64,000 bases of DNA from DATBJG01 sp963790545 (GTDB lineage Bacteria > Acidobacteriota > Vicinamibacteria > Vicinamibacterales > JAMQPK01). The position numbers and the translations under genes were made by a program. The DNA is taken from assembly GCA_963790545.1 (NCBI GenBank), contig CAWBPA010000019.1:124001-188000 (forward strand). The letters run 5' to 3'. Shown here one piece after another: positions 47,565 to 56,190 of this stretch (positions within the stretch are counted from its first letter, which is position 1; every line of letters begins with the position of its first letter). The notes beneath the pieces were generated by a model. That model was not told the origin of the DNA. It made no database searches and saw nothing but the letters and a program-made list of their open reading frames with translations.

Positions 47565-47594
47565 TGTAAAGGCCGGTCTTTAGACCCGCCGACC
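47565..47594. repeat. Dispersed GGTCTTTAGACC-type repeat, intergenic copy
   Basis: This is the second copy of the 30-base repeat at 683-712. It lies 25 bases before the ATG of the pyrimidine phosphorylase gene and is followed by a short direct echo (GACCAGACCCGCCGAC). Confidence 0.5.
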
Positions 47595-47618
47595 AGACCC
47601 GCCGACGGCTTTTCACCC

Positions 47619-48962
47619 ATGCGTGCTGTCGACGTCATCCTCAAGAAACGCGATGGGGCGGCTCTCAGCCGGCCGGAAATCGATTTCTTCGTCGCAGGTG
47701 CGACCGAGGGAACCTGGGCCGACTATCAGGTGTCGGCGTTGCTCATGGCCATCGTGTGGCGGGGCATGACGAAAGAGGAAACATCCTGGCTGACCGAATC
47801 GATGGTGGAGTCCGGGGTTCGGTTGAACCTATCCGATGTTCCCGGTGCCAAGGTCGACAAACACAGTACGGGCGGGGTTGGCGACAAAACCTCGCTGGTC
47901 CTGGCGCCGCTGGCCGCCGCCTGCGGCGCGCGGGTCCCCATGATGTCGGGTCGAGGACTGGGTCATACGGGGGGCACGCTCGACAAGCTGGAAGCGATTC
48001 CCGGTTTTGGGGTTCGACTGTCGCAAGACGACATTCGCAATCAGCTTCGCGACGTCGGATGTGCATTGTTTGGCCAGACGTCCGAAATCGCGCCTGCCGA
48101 CCGCAAGCTTTATGCGCTGCGCGACGTGACGGGAACCGTGGAGAGTATCCCGCTCATTTCGGCGTCCATCATGAGCAAGAAGATCGCCGAAGGGATCGAT
48201 GCGCTGGTCCTCGACGTGAAAACCGGGTCGGGAGCTTTCATGAAATCTGAAGCCGACTCACGCCGTCTGGCCGAATCGCTCGTCGATATCGGCAATCGCT
48301 CAGGCGTTCGGACTGAGGCGCTCGTCACGACCATGGACGCGCCGCTCGGGCGCGCGGTCGGGAATGCCATTGAAGTCGTCGAGTCGATCGAAACACTGAA
48401 GGGCCGGGGCCCGGCCGATCTCGAGGAGTTGAGCGTTCTGCTGGCGGCGCGCATGCTGGTCGTTTGTGGGCTGGCCTCCGACGAAGGAGAAGCACTTGGA
48501 AAGGTTCGGCGGGTGCTTGATTCCGGCGCCGCCCTCGAAGTGTTTAGACGGATTATCGAGCGGCAGGGGGGAGACGCACGAATCGTGGATCACTACGAGC
48601 GGTTGCCGACCGCAACGACTCGCGACTCCATTCGCGCAGAGCGGGCAGGATATCTTCAAAAACTGGATGCCGAGCGGATTGGCCGTGCCTCGCTCGCTCT
48701 GGGTGCGGGACGGGACAAGGTCGACGGAAGCATCGATCCCGGCGCCGGCATCCGCGTGACGGCCATGCCGGGTGAATGGCTCGACAAAGGTCAGACCGTG
48801 GTCGAGCTGCTGCACAACGCTGCGCCGAACATCGAAGTCGCGCGAGCACTCGCCACCCAGGCGATCGAAATTGGAGACAGCGCCCCAACCATCCGCCCAA
48901 TCGTCCTGGAGCGGATTGGCGCGGGTATGGGGTCAGACCCCAGACGATGTGTAAGGGTCTGA
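47619..48962 (+). CDS. deoA: Thymidine/pyrimidine-nucleoside phosphorylase
   Basis: 447 residues, full length. It has KKRDGAALSRPEIDFFVAGA, the family signature SGRGLGHTGGTLDKLEAIPG, GGVGDKTSLVLAPLAAACGA for phosphate binding, ISASIMSKKIAEGIDALVLD with KTGSGAFM, and a C-terminal barrel-sandwich domain. It splits thymidine (or uridine) into base and deoxyribose/ribose 1-phosphate. The ATG at 47619 begins the normal MRAVDVILKKR. The last residues (MGSDPRRCVRV) come from an inverted repeat. It heads a nucleoside salvage cluster with punA and cdd. Whether deoA or pdp is the better name cannot be told. Confidence 0.93.
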   Translation: MRAVDVILKKRDGAALSRPEIDFFVAGATEGTWADYQVSALLMAIVWRGMTKEETSWLTESMVESGVRLNLSDVPGAKVDKHSTGGVGDKTSLVLAPLAAACGARVPMMSGRGLGHTGGTLDKLEAIPGFGVRLSQDDIRNQLRDVGCALFGQTSEIAPADRKLYALRDVTGTVESIPLISASIMSKKIAEGIDALVLDVKTGSGAFMKSEADSRRLAESLVDIGNRSGVRTEALVTTMDAPLGRAVGNAIEVVESIETLKGRGPADLEELSVLLAARMLVVCGLASDEGEALGKVRRVLDSGAALEVFRRIIERQGGDARIVDHYERLPTATTRDSIRAERAGYLQKLDAERIGRASLALGAGRDKVDGSIDPGAGIRVTAMPGEWLDKGQTVVELLHNAAPNIEVARALATQAIEIGDSAPTIRPIVLERIGAGMGSDPRRCVRV

Positions 48963-48964
48963 CC
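48931..48964. repeat. Inverted repeat spanning the deoA stop codon
   Basis: Arms GGTCAGACCC (48931-48940) and GGGTCTGACC (48955-48964) pair perfectly around 14 bases. The second arm contains the deoA TGA, and the element ends 5 bases before the punA ATG, where it could mask the ribosome site. Confidence 0.6.
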
Positions 48965-48969
48965 AATTA

Positions 48970-49794
48970 ATGTCCAGCTTCGACCAGATCTCCGAGGCGG
49001 CGGAGATGATTCGTCAGGCGGCGCACCTCAATGCGGCCCCTGACGTGGCTGTCGTGCTGGGGTCCGGTCTCGGCGGCTTTGCGTCGAGCCTTCGCTCGCC
49101 CCGCACGATTGCCTACAATGAGATTCCACACTGGCCGACCTCTGACGTGGTTGGTCACGAGGGGAAGCTCGTCATCGGCGAGGTCGGCTCCCGCGTGGTC
49201 GCTGCGTTGTCGGGCCGCGTCCATCTTTATGAGGGCTACGATCTCCGTACAGTCACGTTCGCGACGCGGACGATGGGCCTGCTGGGCGTGAAGCGGCTCA
49301 TACTTACGAATGCCGCCGGCGGTATCAACACCAGCTTCCGTCAGGGAGCGCTCATGGTGATCGACGACCACATCAATCTCATGGGCACGAACCCCCTGGT
49401 CGGCCCGAACGACGATCGATTGGGTTCGCGATTTCCGGACATGACGATGGTGTACTCTGAACGATTGCGTCGTCTGGCAGACGAGGCAGCGGCCGGACTC
49501 GATACGACGCTTCCGCACGGGGTGTACGCGGGACTGCATGGGCCGAGCTATGAAACGCCGGCCGAGATTAGGTATCTCAGAACGATTGGGGCAGATGCGG
49601 TGGGTATGTCCACGATTCCCGAAGCCATCGTCGCCCGTCACATGAATCTCGAGGTGCTTGGCGTCTCGTGCATCACAAACATGGCCGCGGGCGTGCTGCC
49701 ACAACCACTGAATCATGACGAAGTACTCGAGACCGCCCGGCGTGTCCGCGGTCAGTTCATGGCATTGCTCGAAGGCATCATTACGAGGCTCTGA
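48970..49794 (+). CDS. punA: Purine nucleoside phosphorylase
   Basis: 274 residues, trimeric PNP type. It has VAVVLGSGLGGFA for phosphate binding, HEGKLVIGE, GRVHLYEGYD, TNAAGGIN, YAGLHGPSYETPAEIRYLR (active-site loop with Glu and Tyr), GADAVGMSTIPEAI and ITNMAAGV. It cleaves inosine and guanosine with phosphate. Its TGA overlaps the cdd ATG (ATGG/TGATGG arrangement at 49792-49796), so the two are coupled. Confidence 0.95.
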   Translation: MSSFDQISEAAEMIRQAAHLNAAPDVAVVLGSGLGGFASSLRSPRTIAYNEIPHWPTSDVVGHEGKLVIGEVGSRVVAALSGRVHLYEGYDLRTVTFATRTMGLLGVKRLILTNAAGGINTSFRQGALMVIDDHINLMGTNPLVGPNDDRLGSRFPDMTMVYSERLRRLADEAAAGLDTTLPHGVYAGLHGPSYETPAEIRYLRTIGADAVGMSTIPEAIVARHMNLEVLGVSCITNMAAGVLPQPLNHDEVLETARRVRGQFMALLEGIITRL

Positions 49795-50183
49795 TGGATC
49801 CCCTGATCGCAGCGGCGCGGGCTGTACGTGAAAATGCCGTCGCGCCGTTTTCGAATTTCAAAGTGGGTGCGGCGCTCGAGACTGCCGACGGCGCGATCAT
49901 TACGGGCTGCAATATCGAGAACGCCACTTACGGCCTCACGATTTGTGCAGAGCGCGTCGCGGTATTCAAGGCACTTTCTGAAGGTTACCGCGCGTTCCGA
50001 CGTGTGGCCGTGGTGGCCGACACCGAACGTTTGACACCGCCCTGCGGCGCGTGCCGACAGATCTTGTGGGAGTTCGGCGGTGACCTGGAGGTCACGCTGG
50101 CCAACCTCAAGGGACGGCACGAACAGTACCAGCTCGCCAACCTGCTGCCCCATCCATTCGATCGAAGGTTGTTGAAAGAGTAG
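49794..50183 (+). CDS. cdd: Cytidine deaminase
   Basis: 129 residues, tetrameric type. FSNFKVGAALE, then CNIENATYGLTICAERVAVF with the zinc Cys and catalytic Glu, and TPPCGACRQILWEF with the other two Cys ligands, are intact. It converts cytidine and deoxycytidine to uridine forms for the upstream phosphorylase. The stop is followed by a degenerate GACAGCC/CAGCC repeat up to mtnA. Confidence 0.95.
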   Translation: MDPLIAAARAVRENAVAPFSNFKVGAALETADGAIITGCNIENATYGLTICAERVAVFKALSEGYRAFRRVAVVADTERLTPPCGACRQILWEFGGDLEVTLANLKGRHEQYQLANLLPHPFDRRLLKE

Positions 50184-50241
50184 CCGACAGCCATCAGCCC
50201 TGAGTCGACAGCCAACCGCAGCCGAAGGTGAAAGCTTCCCA

Positions 50242-51309
50242 ATGCTTCCAACCATTGAATGGCACGACGACGCGGTCGTGATGATCGATCAGCGCAAGTT
50301 ACCGTCACATGAGCTGTACGTGCGTTGTCGTTCGGCGCAGGAAGTGGCCCGTGCCATCAAGACGATGGTTATTCGAGGTGCACCGGCGATTGGCGTGGCA
50401 GCCGCAATGGGATTGGCGCTCGGTCTTCGGAAAAGCAAGGCCGCCGGGACGCAGAAGCTGGCCGTTGAGTTCTACAAGATGTGCGAGACGATGGCTGCTA
50501 CGCGGCCCACAGCGGTCAATTTGTTCTGGGCGATCGAGCGTATGAAGAATGCGTTTGCCGCAGGTGCCGCTGCCGGTGAGTCGGTCGATCAGATCAAGGA
50601 TCGACTCGAGGCCGAGGCCAGGCTGATCCATGACGATGATGTGGCCAGTTGTCGCGCCATGGGTGCCCACGGCGCGGCCGTCGTGCCGGACCGCGCACGC
50701 ATTCTCACGCACTGTAATGCCGGTGCGTTGGCGACGGCGGGGTATGGCAGCGCGCTGGGCGTGATTCGGGCGGCGGTGGAGCAGGGCAAACAGGTGACCG
50801 TGCTGGCCGACGAGACGCGGCCGTTTCTCCAGGGTGCGCGTCTCACTGCGTGGGAGTTGCTGCGCGATGGCATCGACACGACAGTCATTACCGACAGCAT
50901 GGCCGGTTCGCTGATGCGCGATCGCCAGATCGATCTCGTGATCGTAGGCGCCGATCGGATTGCGGCCAATGGCGACGTGGCGAACAAGATTGGCACCTAC
51001 ACCGTGGCGGTGCTTGCCAAGGAGCACGGCTTGCCGTTCTATGTCGCGGCACCGACGTCGACCATCGATCTCGCCACCCCGGATGGCGCTCATATTCCGA
51101 TCGAAGAGCGCGATGAGCGAGAGGTCACGCACATGGGATCCTCACGGCTGACGCCAGCAGGGGTGCGCATTCGCAACCCGGCGTTCGATGTGACGCCACA
51201 TCGGTTCGTTGCCGGCATCATCACCGAAGTTGGGCTGTTCCATCCGCCCTACAGCGAATCGCTGGGGACTCTCAGGAAGAAAAAATTAGGAGGGGTTAGG
51301 AGAGGTTAG
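50242..51309 (+). CDS. mtnA: S-methyl-5-thioribose-1-phosphate isomerase
   Basis: 355 residues: TMVIRGAPAIGVAAAMG, ARILTHCNAGALATAGYGSA (catalytic Cys), DETRPFLQGARLTAWEL, VGADRIAANGDVANKIGTYT (catalytic Asp) and FYVAAPTSTID. It acts in methionine salvage, fitting the nucleoside recycling context. The C-terminal residues after RKKKL and the stop codon itself lie in a GGTTAGGA tandem repeat. Confidence 0.95.
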   Translation: MLPTIEWHDDAVVMIDQRKLPSHELYVRCRSAQEVARAIKTMVIRGAPAIGVAAAMGLALGLRKSKAAGTQKLAVEFYKMCETMAATRPTAVNLFWAIERMKNAFAAGAAAGESVDQIKDRLEAEARLIHDDDVASCRAMGAHGAAVVPDRARILTHCNAGALATAGYGSALGVIRAAVEQGKQVTVLADETRPFLQGARLTAWELLRDGIDTTVITDSMAGSLMRDRQIDLVIVGADRIAANGDVANKIGTYTVAVLAKEHGLPFYVAAPTSTIDLATPDGAHIPIEERDEREVTHMGSSRLTPAGVRIRNPAFDVTPHRFVAGIITEVGLFHPPYSESLGTLRKKKLGGVRRG

Positions 51310-51333
51310 GAGGGGGTTAGGAAGGGTTAGGGT
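51286..51333. repeat. GGTTAGGA-type tandem repeat between mtnA and tsaD
   Basis: About six imperfect units of GGTTAGGAGG/GGTTAGGAA run from the last codons of mtnA, supplying its TAG, to 20 bases before the tsaD ATG. The same unit recurs at 55557-55634 and, on the other strand, at 56133-56190. Confidence 0.8.
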
Positions 51334-51353
51334 TGTCAACCTCTCTCGATTTC

Positions 51354-52404
51354 ATGAACATCCTGGGGATTGAAACTTCCTGTGATGAGACAGCTGCCGC
51401 GATCGTGGCCGAAACCGGCTCGGTGGACCGGCCGTGGCAGACTCGATCGAACGTCGTCGCCTCACAGGTGGCTATTCATCGTGAGTGGGGCGGTGTCGTC
51501 CCTGAACTGGCCTCGCGCCAGCACATTCGGGACATTTGTGGCGTTGTCTCGAAGGCTCTGACCGACGCGGACCTCCGGTTCGAAGAACTGAACGCCATTG
51601 CCGTCACACAGGGTCCTGGCCTCGTTGGCTCGCTCCTGGTCGGCGTCGCGTTTGGCAAGTCGCTCGCACTCTCCCTCGGAATTCCGATCGTGCCGGTTCA
51701 CCATCTCGCGGGACACATCGAGTCGCTCGTGTTGGAGCATGGCGAGATTCCGATGCCGGCAGTCGTCCTCGTCGTCTCAGGGGGGCACACCAACCTCTAT
51801 TTAGTACCCGACACCTGGCACCTACCAACTGCTCGGTCGAACGCGGGACGATGCGGCGGGGGAAGCCTACGATAAGGTTGCCAAACTGCTGGGCCTGGGC
51901 TATCCGGGCGGGCCGATTGTCGACCGTCTGGCCCGTGACGGCCGTGACGATGCGATCAGCTTTCCGGTGGCGCGGATGACGCATGCCGATCGGAATGCCC
52001 CGACGCTCAAGGGCGATTTGGATTTCAGCTTCAGCGGTCTCAAAACAGCGGTCGTCCGCTTCGTGCGGGAACAGGCGGGCGAGCTCAGCTCGAGCAAAGT
52101 CGCAGACGTGTGCGCAAGTTTTCAGCGGTCCGTCATCGAGGCGCTGCTCGATCGAGCATTCGAGGCGGCTTGGAGGCACGATGCTCGGAGCGTTGGCATT
52201 GCGGGCGGTGTGTCCGCGAACAGCCGGTTGCGGCAGGATGCCGCGGCTCGCGGGCAGCGCGTTGGGCTACCGGTTTTCGTGCCGAGCCTGGTGCTTTCTA
52301 CAGACAATGCCGCCATGATCGCGGCCGCCGGGCTGCGTGGATATCGGGCGGGTGTGACGGCCGGCTGGGAGCTCAATGCGGATGCGAGTTTGAGAATTGC
52401 CTGA
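51354..52404 (+). CDS. tsaD: tRNA threonylcarbamoyladenosine synthase subunit TsaD (frame break near 51815)
   Basis: About 349 residues when joined. MNILGIETSCDETAAAIV, then ASRQHIRDIC, GPGLVGSLLVGVAFGKSLAL and the metal-binding HHLAGHIESL are followed by VVSGGHTNLYLVP. The next frame continues TYQLLGRTRDDAAGEAYDKV, DFSFSGLKTAVVR and IAGGVSANSRLR. One extra base near 51809-51820 explains the change. The protein forms the N6-threonylcarbamoyl group of A37 in tRNAs reading ANN codons and is essential in most bacteria, so a real null mutation is unlikely. I chose the ATG at 51354 over a TTG at 51333. Confidence 0.93.
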
Positions 52405-52410
52405 CGGATC

Positions 52411-52827
52411 ATGCCAACCTACACCGACTACTTGTGGTTCAACACCAAACAGCGGCAGGAGTTCGTCCGGATCACCGACGAGGTCGCCGCGATTGTCAAG
52501 AAGAGCGGTGTGCGGGAAGGTATGGTCCTCGTGTCGGCGATGCACATCACGGCGGGCGTGTACGTCAACGACTGGGAAAATGGTTTGATCGACGATTTCC
52601 AAGTCTGGCTCGAGAAGCTGGCCCCACACGGATTGGCGTACAAACACCATCAGACCGGTGAGGACAATGCCGATGCCCATCTCAAGCGCACGATTATGGG
52701 TCACCAGGTGATGGTGCCAATCACCGACGGCGCGCTCGATCTGGGCCCCTGGGAGCAACTTTTTTATGCGGAGTTCGACGGCCGGCGCAAAAAGCGGGTC
52801 GTGGTCAAGGTTATGGGGGAAAAGTAG
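52411..52827 (+). CDS. yjbQ: YjbQ family protein
   Basis: 138 residues. The YjbQ/UPF0047 signature is present: MHITAGVYVNDWENGLIDDF, HHQTGEDNADAHLKRTIMGH and GPWEQLFYAEFDGRRKKRV. The His residues probably bind a metal. The E. coli member has weak thiamine-phosphate synthase activity; the true role is open. It follows tsaD by 6 bases, and a GTCAAAG repeat begins right after its stop. Confidence 0.9.
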   Translation: MPTYTDYLWFNTKQRQEFVRITDEVAAIVKKSGVREGMVLVSAMHITAGVYVNDWENGLIDDFQVWLEKLAPHGLAYKHHQTGEDNADAHLKRTIMGHQVMVPITDGALDLGPWEQLFYAEFDGRRKKRVVVKVMGEK

Positions 52828-52852
52828 AAGGTCAAAGGTCAAAGGTCAAAGG
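52828..52852. repeat. GGTCAAA tandem repeat after yjbQ
   Basis: Three to four 8-base units (AGGTCAAA) begin directly at the yjbQ stop. The same array appears after the ABC ATPase gene at 62517-62541. Confidence 0.75.
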
Positions 52853-52897
52853 GTTCACGGAGTCAGAAGAGCTGGGTGAGAAACGCCGAAAAGACTG

Positions 52898-52918
52898 AAG
52901 GGGTAGGGGCCCCACGCG
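52898..52918. repeat. Dispersed palindrome, partial copy
   Basis: GGGGTAGGGGCCCCACGCG is a shortened copy of the palindromic element, 73 bases before the full copy at 52991-53041. Confidence 0.6.
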
Positions 52919-52990
52919 AACTAATACCGCAGCGAGCGGCGCGGGCCGAGACCCACGGTGCGCCCACTCAAGCAGCCAGGTCCTCAGTAG

Positions 52991-53041
52991 CAAGATCCGG
53001 AGCGTAAGCGACGGCAGCGCGTGGGGGTGGGGCCCCACGCG
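52991..53041. repeat. Dispersed palindromic element (full copy before the Nudix gene)
   Basis: Full copy: CAAGATCCGGAGCGTAAGCG, then ACGGCAGCGCG and the core GTGGGGCCCCAC. It ends 9 bases before the ATG of the NTF2-Nudix gene, so it lies over that gene's ribosome-binding region. Confidence 0.75.
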
Positions 53042-53050
53042 GACCACTAT

Positions 53051-53920
53051 ATGGACTCGTTCGAAATCGTTCGCCGCTGGTTTGTCGCGCTCAACTGTCA
53101 GGACATCGACGCGCTGGTGGCGTTCTATCACGACGATTGCTTCAACGACCAGGGCCACGAAACCTGGCACGGTCGTGTCGAGCAGCGGCTCGGCTACGAA
53201 CGCCTGATGGCCACATTGGGTGGAGCGTTCGAAGGCGACATCCGGCGCAAGGTGCGCAGTATCGGCCGCATCGAGACCGGTGCCATTCATGCGGAATGGA
53301 CCAGTCGCGAGCGGCGATACGACACGGGCGAGCTGCTCGAGGGGGCCGGCTACGACGAGTTTTTGATCGAGCACGGGCAGATACGCCGACAGCGCAGTGT
53401 GCCGGGCCGGGTCAGCAGCGCGCTCGAAGACATTGCTCCTCCCGCCGAGCGGAAGCGGGCGTCACGACACTATCCAACCAGTCCGATCGTCGGCGTGGGC
53501 GCAGTGATCATTGCGGACGGGAAGGTCGTGCTCATTAAACGAAAGTACGAACCGCTGGCGGGCCAGTGGAGTCTTCCGGGAGGACGCCTGGAACTTGGAG
53601 AGTCGCTCGAAGCTGGCCTCGCGCGAGAAATGCTCGAAGAGACGGGGTTGGAGATTGACGTCGGACCGGTCATCGAGGTGTTTGACCGGATCCTGCTGGA
53701 TGAAGAACGGCGCGTCCGGTTCCACTATGTGCTCATCGACTATCTGTGCCGGCCGCTTGGTGGAACCCTCAAGGGAGGTTCCGATGTTGATTTGGCCATC
53801 TGGGTCGATCCTGCGGACTTGAAGACCTACCGGCTCACAGAAAAAGCATTGGCGGTCATCGAGCGGGCATTGTCGCTGGCAGGGCAGCATCCGTGGCCGG
53901 TGGTCAAGTCGCTGCGGTGA
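53051..53920 (+). CDS. NTF2/SnoaL-like domain fused to a Nudix hydrolase
   Basis: 289 residues. The first 125 form an NTF2-like domain (FEIVRRWFVALNCQDIDALV, AFYHDDCFNDQGHETWHG). The rest is a Nudix hydrolase with an intact Nudix box (GGRLELGESLEAGLAREMLE plus ETGLEI), including REMLEE for metal binding. Nudix enzymes cleave X-linked nucleoside diphosphates. The substrate is unknown, and the fusion is not one I recognise as common. ATG 53051 avoids translating the palindromic repeat just upstream. Confidence 0.87.
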   Translation: MDSFEIVRRWFVALNCQDIDALVAFYHDDCFNDQGHETWHGRVEQRLGYERLMATLGGAFEGDIRRKVRSIGRIETGAIHAEWTSRERRYDTGELLEGAGYDEFLIEHGQIRRQRSVPGRVSSALEDIAPPAERKRASRHYPTSPIVGVGAVIIADGKVVLIKRKYEPLAGQWSLPGGRLELGESLEAGLAREMLEETGLEIDVGPVIEVFDRILLDEERRVRFHYVLIDYLCRPLGGTLKGGSDVDLAIWVDPADLKTYRLTEKALAVIERALSLAGQHPWPVVKSLR

Positions 53921-54017
53921 GGCGAAAACGGGCGGCGGAAAAAGACTCCCGACCCCTTTTTCACCATGGTAGTCTGCTGGGTGAGAACGCCTGCATCATT
54001 CGAAGTGGAGGATTTGC

Positions 54018-55550
54018 GTGAATCAACTGTTCCTGAGGAAGCCGCTCAGCGTCCTGCTCGAGGAAGTTCGCGGCGAACAGCGACTTCGACGAGTGCTCGG
54101 CCCCGTGCAGTTGTCGAGCCTTGGCGTGGGCGCGATTATCGGGACCGGCATCTTCGTGCTGGTTGGTGTCGCGGCGCACGATCGGACCGGTCCCGCGCTG
54201 ATGCTCTCGTTTGTCGCAGCTGGCCTCACCTGCGTGTTCGCGGCACTTTGTTACGCCGAATTTGCGTCGATGGTGCCGGTGGCGGGCTCCGCGTATACGT
54301 ATGCGTACGCCACACTCGGGGAACTGTTTGCGTGGATCATCGGCTGGGATCTGATCCTCGAATATGCCGTTGCGTCATCAACGGTCGCGCACGGTTGGTC
54401 GGCCTACTTCCAGGACTTCCTGGCATTCTTTGGAGTCCAGATCCCGCGCGTCTTCAGCAACGCGCCATTCGACTTTGATCCGGCAACGGGACAGCTGGCA
54501 GCAACCGGAACGTGGTTCGACTTGCCGGCGATTGTGATTGTGGCGCTGGTCACCGTGATTCTGGTCAAAGGCATCAAGGAGAGTGCCAGCTTCAATGCCG
54601 GCATTGTCATGGTGAAAATTGTGGTGGTCCTGTTCGTGATTGCCGTCGGTGCGTTTTACGTCAATCCAGACAATTGGCGTCCGTTTGCGCCGTTCGGGCT
54701 CACCGGCATCAGCTTCTTTGGCAATACCCTGTTCGGTCAGACCGGACCGGCCGGAGAACCGGTGGGGATGCTGGCGGGAGCCGCAATCGTGTTCTTCGCC
54801 TACATCGGCTTCGACTCGGTCTCGACTCACGCTGAGGAAGCGCGTAATCCGAGCCGCGATGTGCCGATTGGCATCATCGTGTCGCTGGTGTTGTGCACGA
54901 TTCTCTATATTGCCGTTGCCGGTGTGCTGACCGGAATGGTTCCGTACAGCCAGATCAACATCAACGCGCCCGTCTCGGACGCATTTCGACAGGTAGGGCT
55001 GCCGTGGGCGCAGTTGCTGATTTCGATTGGTGCCGTGGCCGGCATCACGTCGGTGCTGCTCGTCATGATGCTCAGTCAGCCGCGCATCTTCCTGGCCATG
55101 GCCCGCGATGGGCTGCTGCCGCGAGAGTTCTTCGGTGCCGTGCACGATCGTTTCCGGACGCCCTGGAAATCGACGATTCTGACCGGCGTCTTCGTCGCAG
55201 TGATGGCCGCACTTCTGCCCCTTCGGATTCTCGCGGAACTGGTGAACATCGGCACGCTGCTGGCGTTCGTCATCGTGTGCGCGGCCGTGCTCATCATGCG
55301 CAGGACCCATCCCGAAGCGCATCGACCCTTCCGTGCGCCGCTCGGTCCCATCGTCCCTGTGCTCGGCATCATGAGCTGTCTGATTCTGATGTTCTCGCTG
55401 CCCCCCGAGAACTGGTACCGGCTCGCCGGATGGCTGCTCATCGGCCTGGTCATCTATTTCGCATATAGCCGCAAGCACAGCACGCTCGCGGCCGAGGCCG
55501 CCCGCAGTGGCGTGCGAATGCCAGCGCCCGTGACGGAGAGAGGACGGTAG
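54018..55550 (+). CDS. APC-family cationic amino acid permease
   Basis: 510 residues with 12 or more helices. LGVGAIIGTGIFVLVGVAAH is the APC signature in helix 1. YAEFASMVPVAGSAYTYAYA, GFDSVSTHAEEARNPSRDVP and RIFLAMARDGLLPREFFGAV mark the cationic amino acid transporter branch (YfnA/CAT-like). The start is GTG 54018 with GTGGAGG upstream. It is followed immediately by a GGTTAGGA repeat and converges on the S23 gene. Confidence 0.92.
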   Translation: MNQLFLRKPLSVLLEEVRGEQRLRRVLGPVQLSSLGVGAIIGTGIFVLVGVAAHDRTGPALMLSFVAAGLTCVFAALCYAEFASMVPVAGSAYTYAYATLGELFAWIIGWDLILEYAVASSTVAHGWSAYFQDFLAFFGVQIPRVFSNAPFDFDPATGQLAATGTWFDLPAIVIVALVTVILVKGIKESASFNAGIVMVKIVVVLFVIAVGAFYVNPDNWRPFAPFGLTGISFFGNTLFGQTGPAGEPVGMLAGAAIVFFAYIGFDSVSTHAEEARNPSRDVPIGIIVSLVLCTILYIAVAGVLTGMVPYSQININAPVSDAFRQVGLPWAQLLISIGAVAGITSVLLVMMLSQPRIFLAMARDGLLPREFFGAVHDRFRTPWKSTILTGVFVAVMAALLPLRILAELVNIGTLLAFVIVCAAVLIMRRTHPEAHRPFRAPLGPIVPVLGIMSCLILMFSLPPENWYRLAGWLLIGLVIYFAYSRKHSTLAAEAARSGVRMPAPVTERGR

Positions 55551-55556
55551 CTCCAA

Positions 55557-55634
55557 GGAGAGGTTAGGCGAGGTTAGAGGGGTTAGGAAGGGTTAGGTTA
55601 GGAGGGGTTAGGAGGGGTTAGGAGAGGTTAGGAA
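55557..55634. repeat. GGTTAGGA-type tandem repeat after the APC permease
   Basis: About eight imperfect 8-10-base units on the plus strand begin 6 bases after the permease stop. They run into the last codon and stop of the S23-type gene on the other strand. Confidence 0.82.
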
Positions 55635-56041
55635 CGGGCAGGTTGGGAAGAAGGCCGGCGGGACGCGATGATTCGGTTTCGTTCGGCGCGGATTATTCCC
55701 AGGAGCGGTGCCGCGACTGCCCTCACAGCTGAATCCAGATCTTGGTATCGTTTCTCGTCGAGATACTGCAGGCGCCTGGCAACATGCAGCCCGTAACCCA
55801 CCTCGGCCAGCGATCCCCGGGCGATTCGCAGAAACTGCAATCGTTCTCGACCCTGATTTCTCGCAAATCCTTCGACGATGTTCGCCGGTACCGAATACGC
55901 CGCTCGGCGCAGCTGGGCGGAAAGTTCGAACCGTTCATCCGCTGGAAGCGCCGTTTTAGCCGTCCTGTGAATGTCGATGTAGGGATCGTCCGCCCGCTGC
56001 CACGCAACCAGCCGATGGTGTCCAAGAGGCATGACCCGCAA
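55628..56041 (-). CDS. Four-helix-bundle (S23/23S rRNA intervening-sequence type) protein
   Basis: 137 residues. LSAQLRRAAYSVPANIVEGF followed by ARNQGRERLQFLRIARGSLA and ARRLQYLDEKRYQDL is the S23 signature. The family was first seen in rRNA intervening sequences but is widespread as free-standing genes of unknown role. Here it is not in an rRNA gene. It is bracketed by inverted arrays of the same GGTTAGGA repeat, one of which provides its TAA stop. Confidence 0.87.
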   Translation of the reverse strand: MRVMPLGHHRLVAWQRADDPYIDIHRTAKTALPADERFELSAQLRRAAYSVPANIVEGFARNQGRERLQFLRIARGSLAEVGYGLHVARRLQYLDEKRYQDLDSAVRAVAAPLLGIIRAERNRIIASRRPSSQPARS

Positions 56042-56132
56042 TACGCACGTACTGTGCCGCCGTGCACGAGGGCTGGGAGGTCCAAGAACGGGCTGAGAAA
56101 CTTCAGAAGGCTGTGGGATTGCAAAAACTACA

Positions 56133-56190
56133 ATCCTAACCCTCCTAACCCCTCCTAACCCTCCTAACCCTTCCTAACCCTTCCTTTCCT
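56133..56190. repeat. GGTTAGGA-type tandem repeat, inverted copy
   Basis: About six TCCTAACC units (GGTTAGGA on the minus strand) form an inverted pair with 55557-55634 around the S23 gene. They contain the stop codon of the second APC permease at 56164-56166. Confidence 0.82.

Noticed and set aside
47565..47618. Promoter or operator for deoA
   Set aside because: The palindrome there is a copy of a dispersed repeat also found inside treZ, so it is not specific to this gene.
51286..51333. TTAGGG-like arrays as real telomeres of a linear replicon
   Set aside because: The arrays are short, internal, imperfect and flanked by ordinary genes on both sides.
54378..55556. 392-residue open frame opposite the first APC permease
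   Set aside because: The product is His/Asp/Arg-rich and low in hydrophobic residues, the usual antisense shadow of a membrane protein gene.
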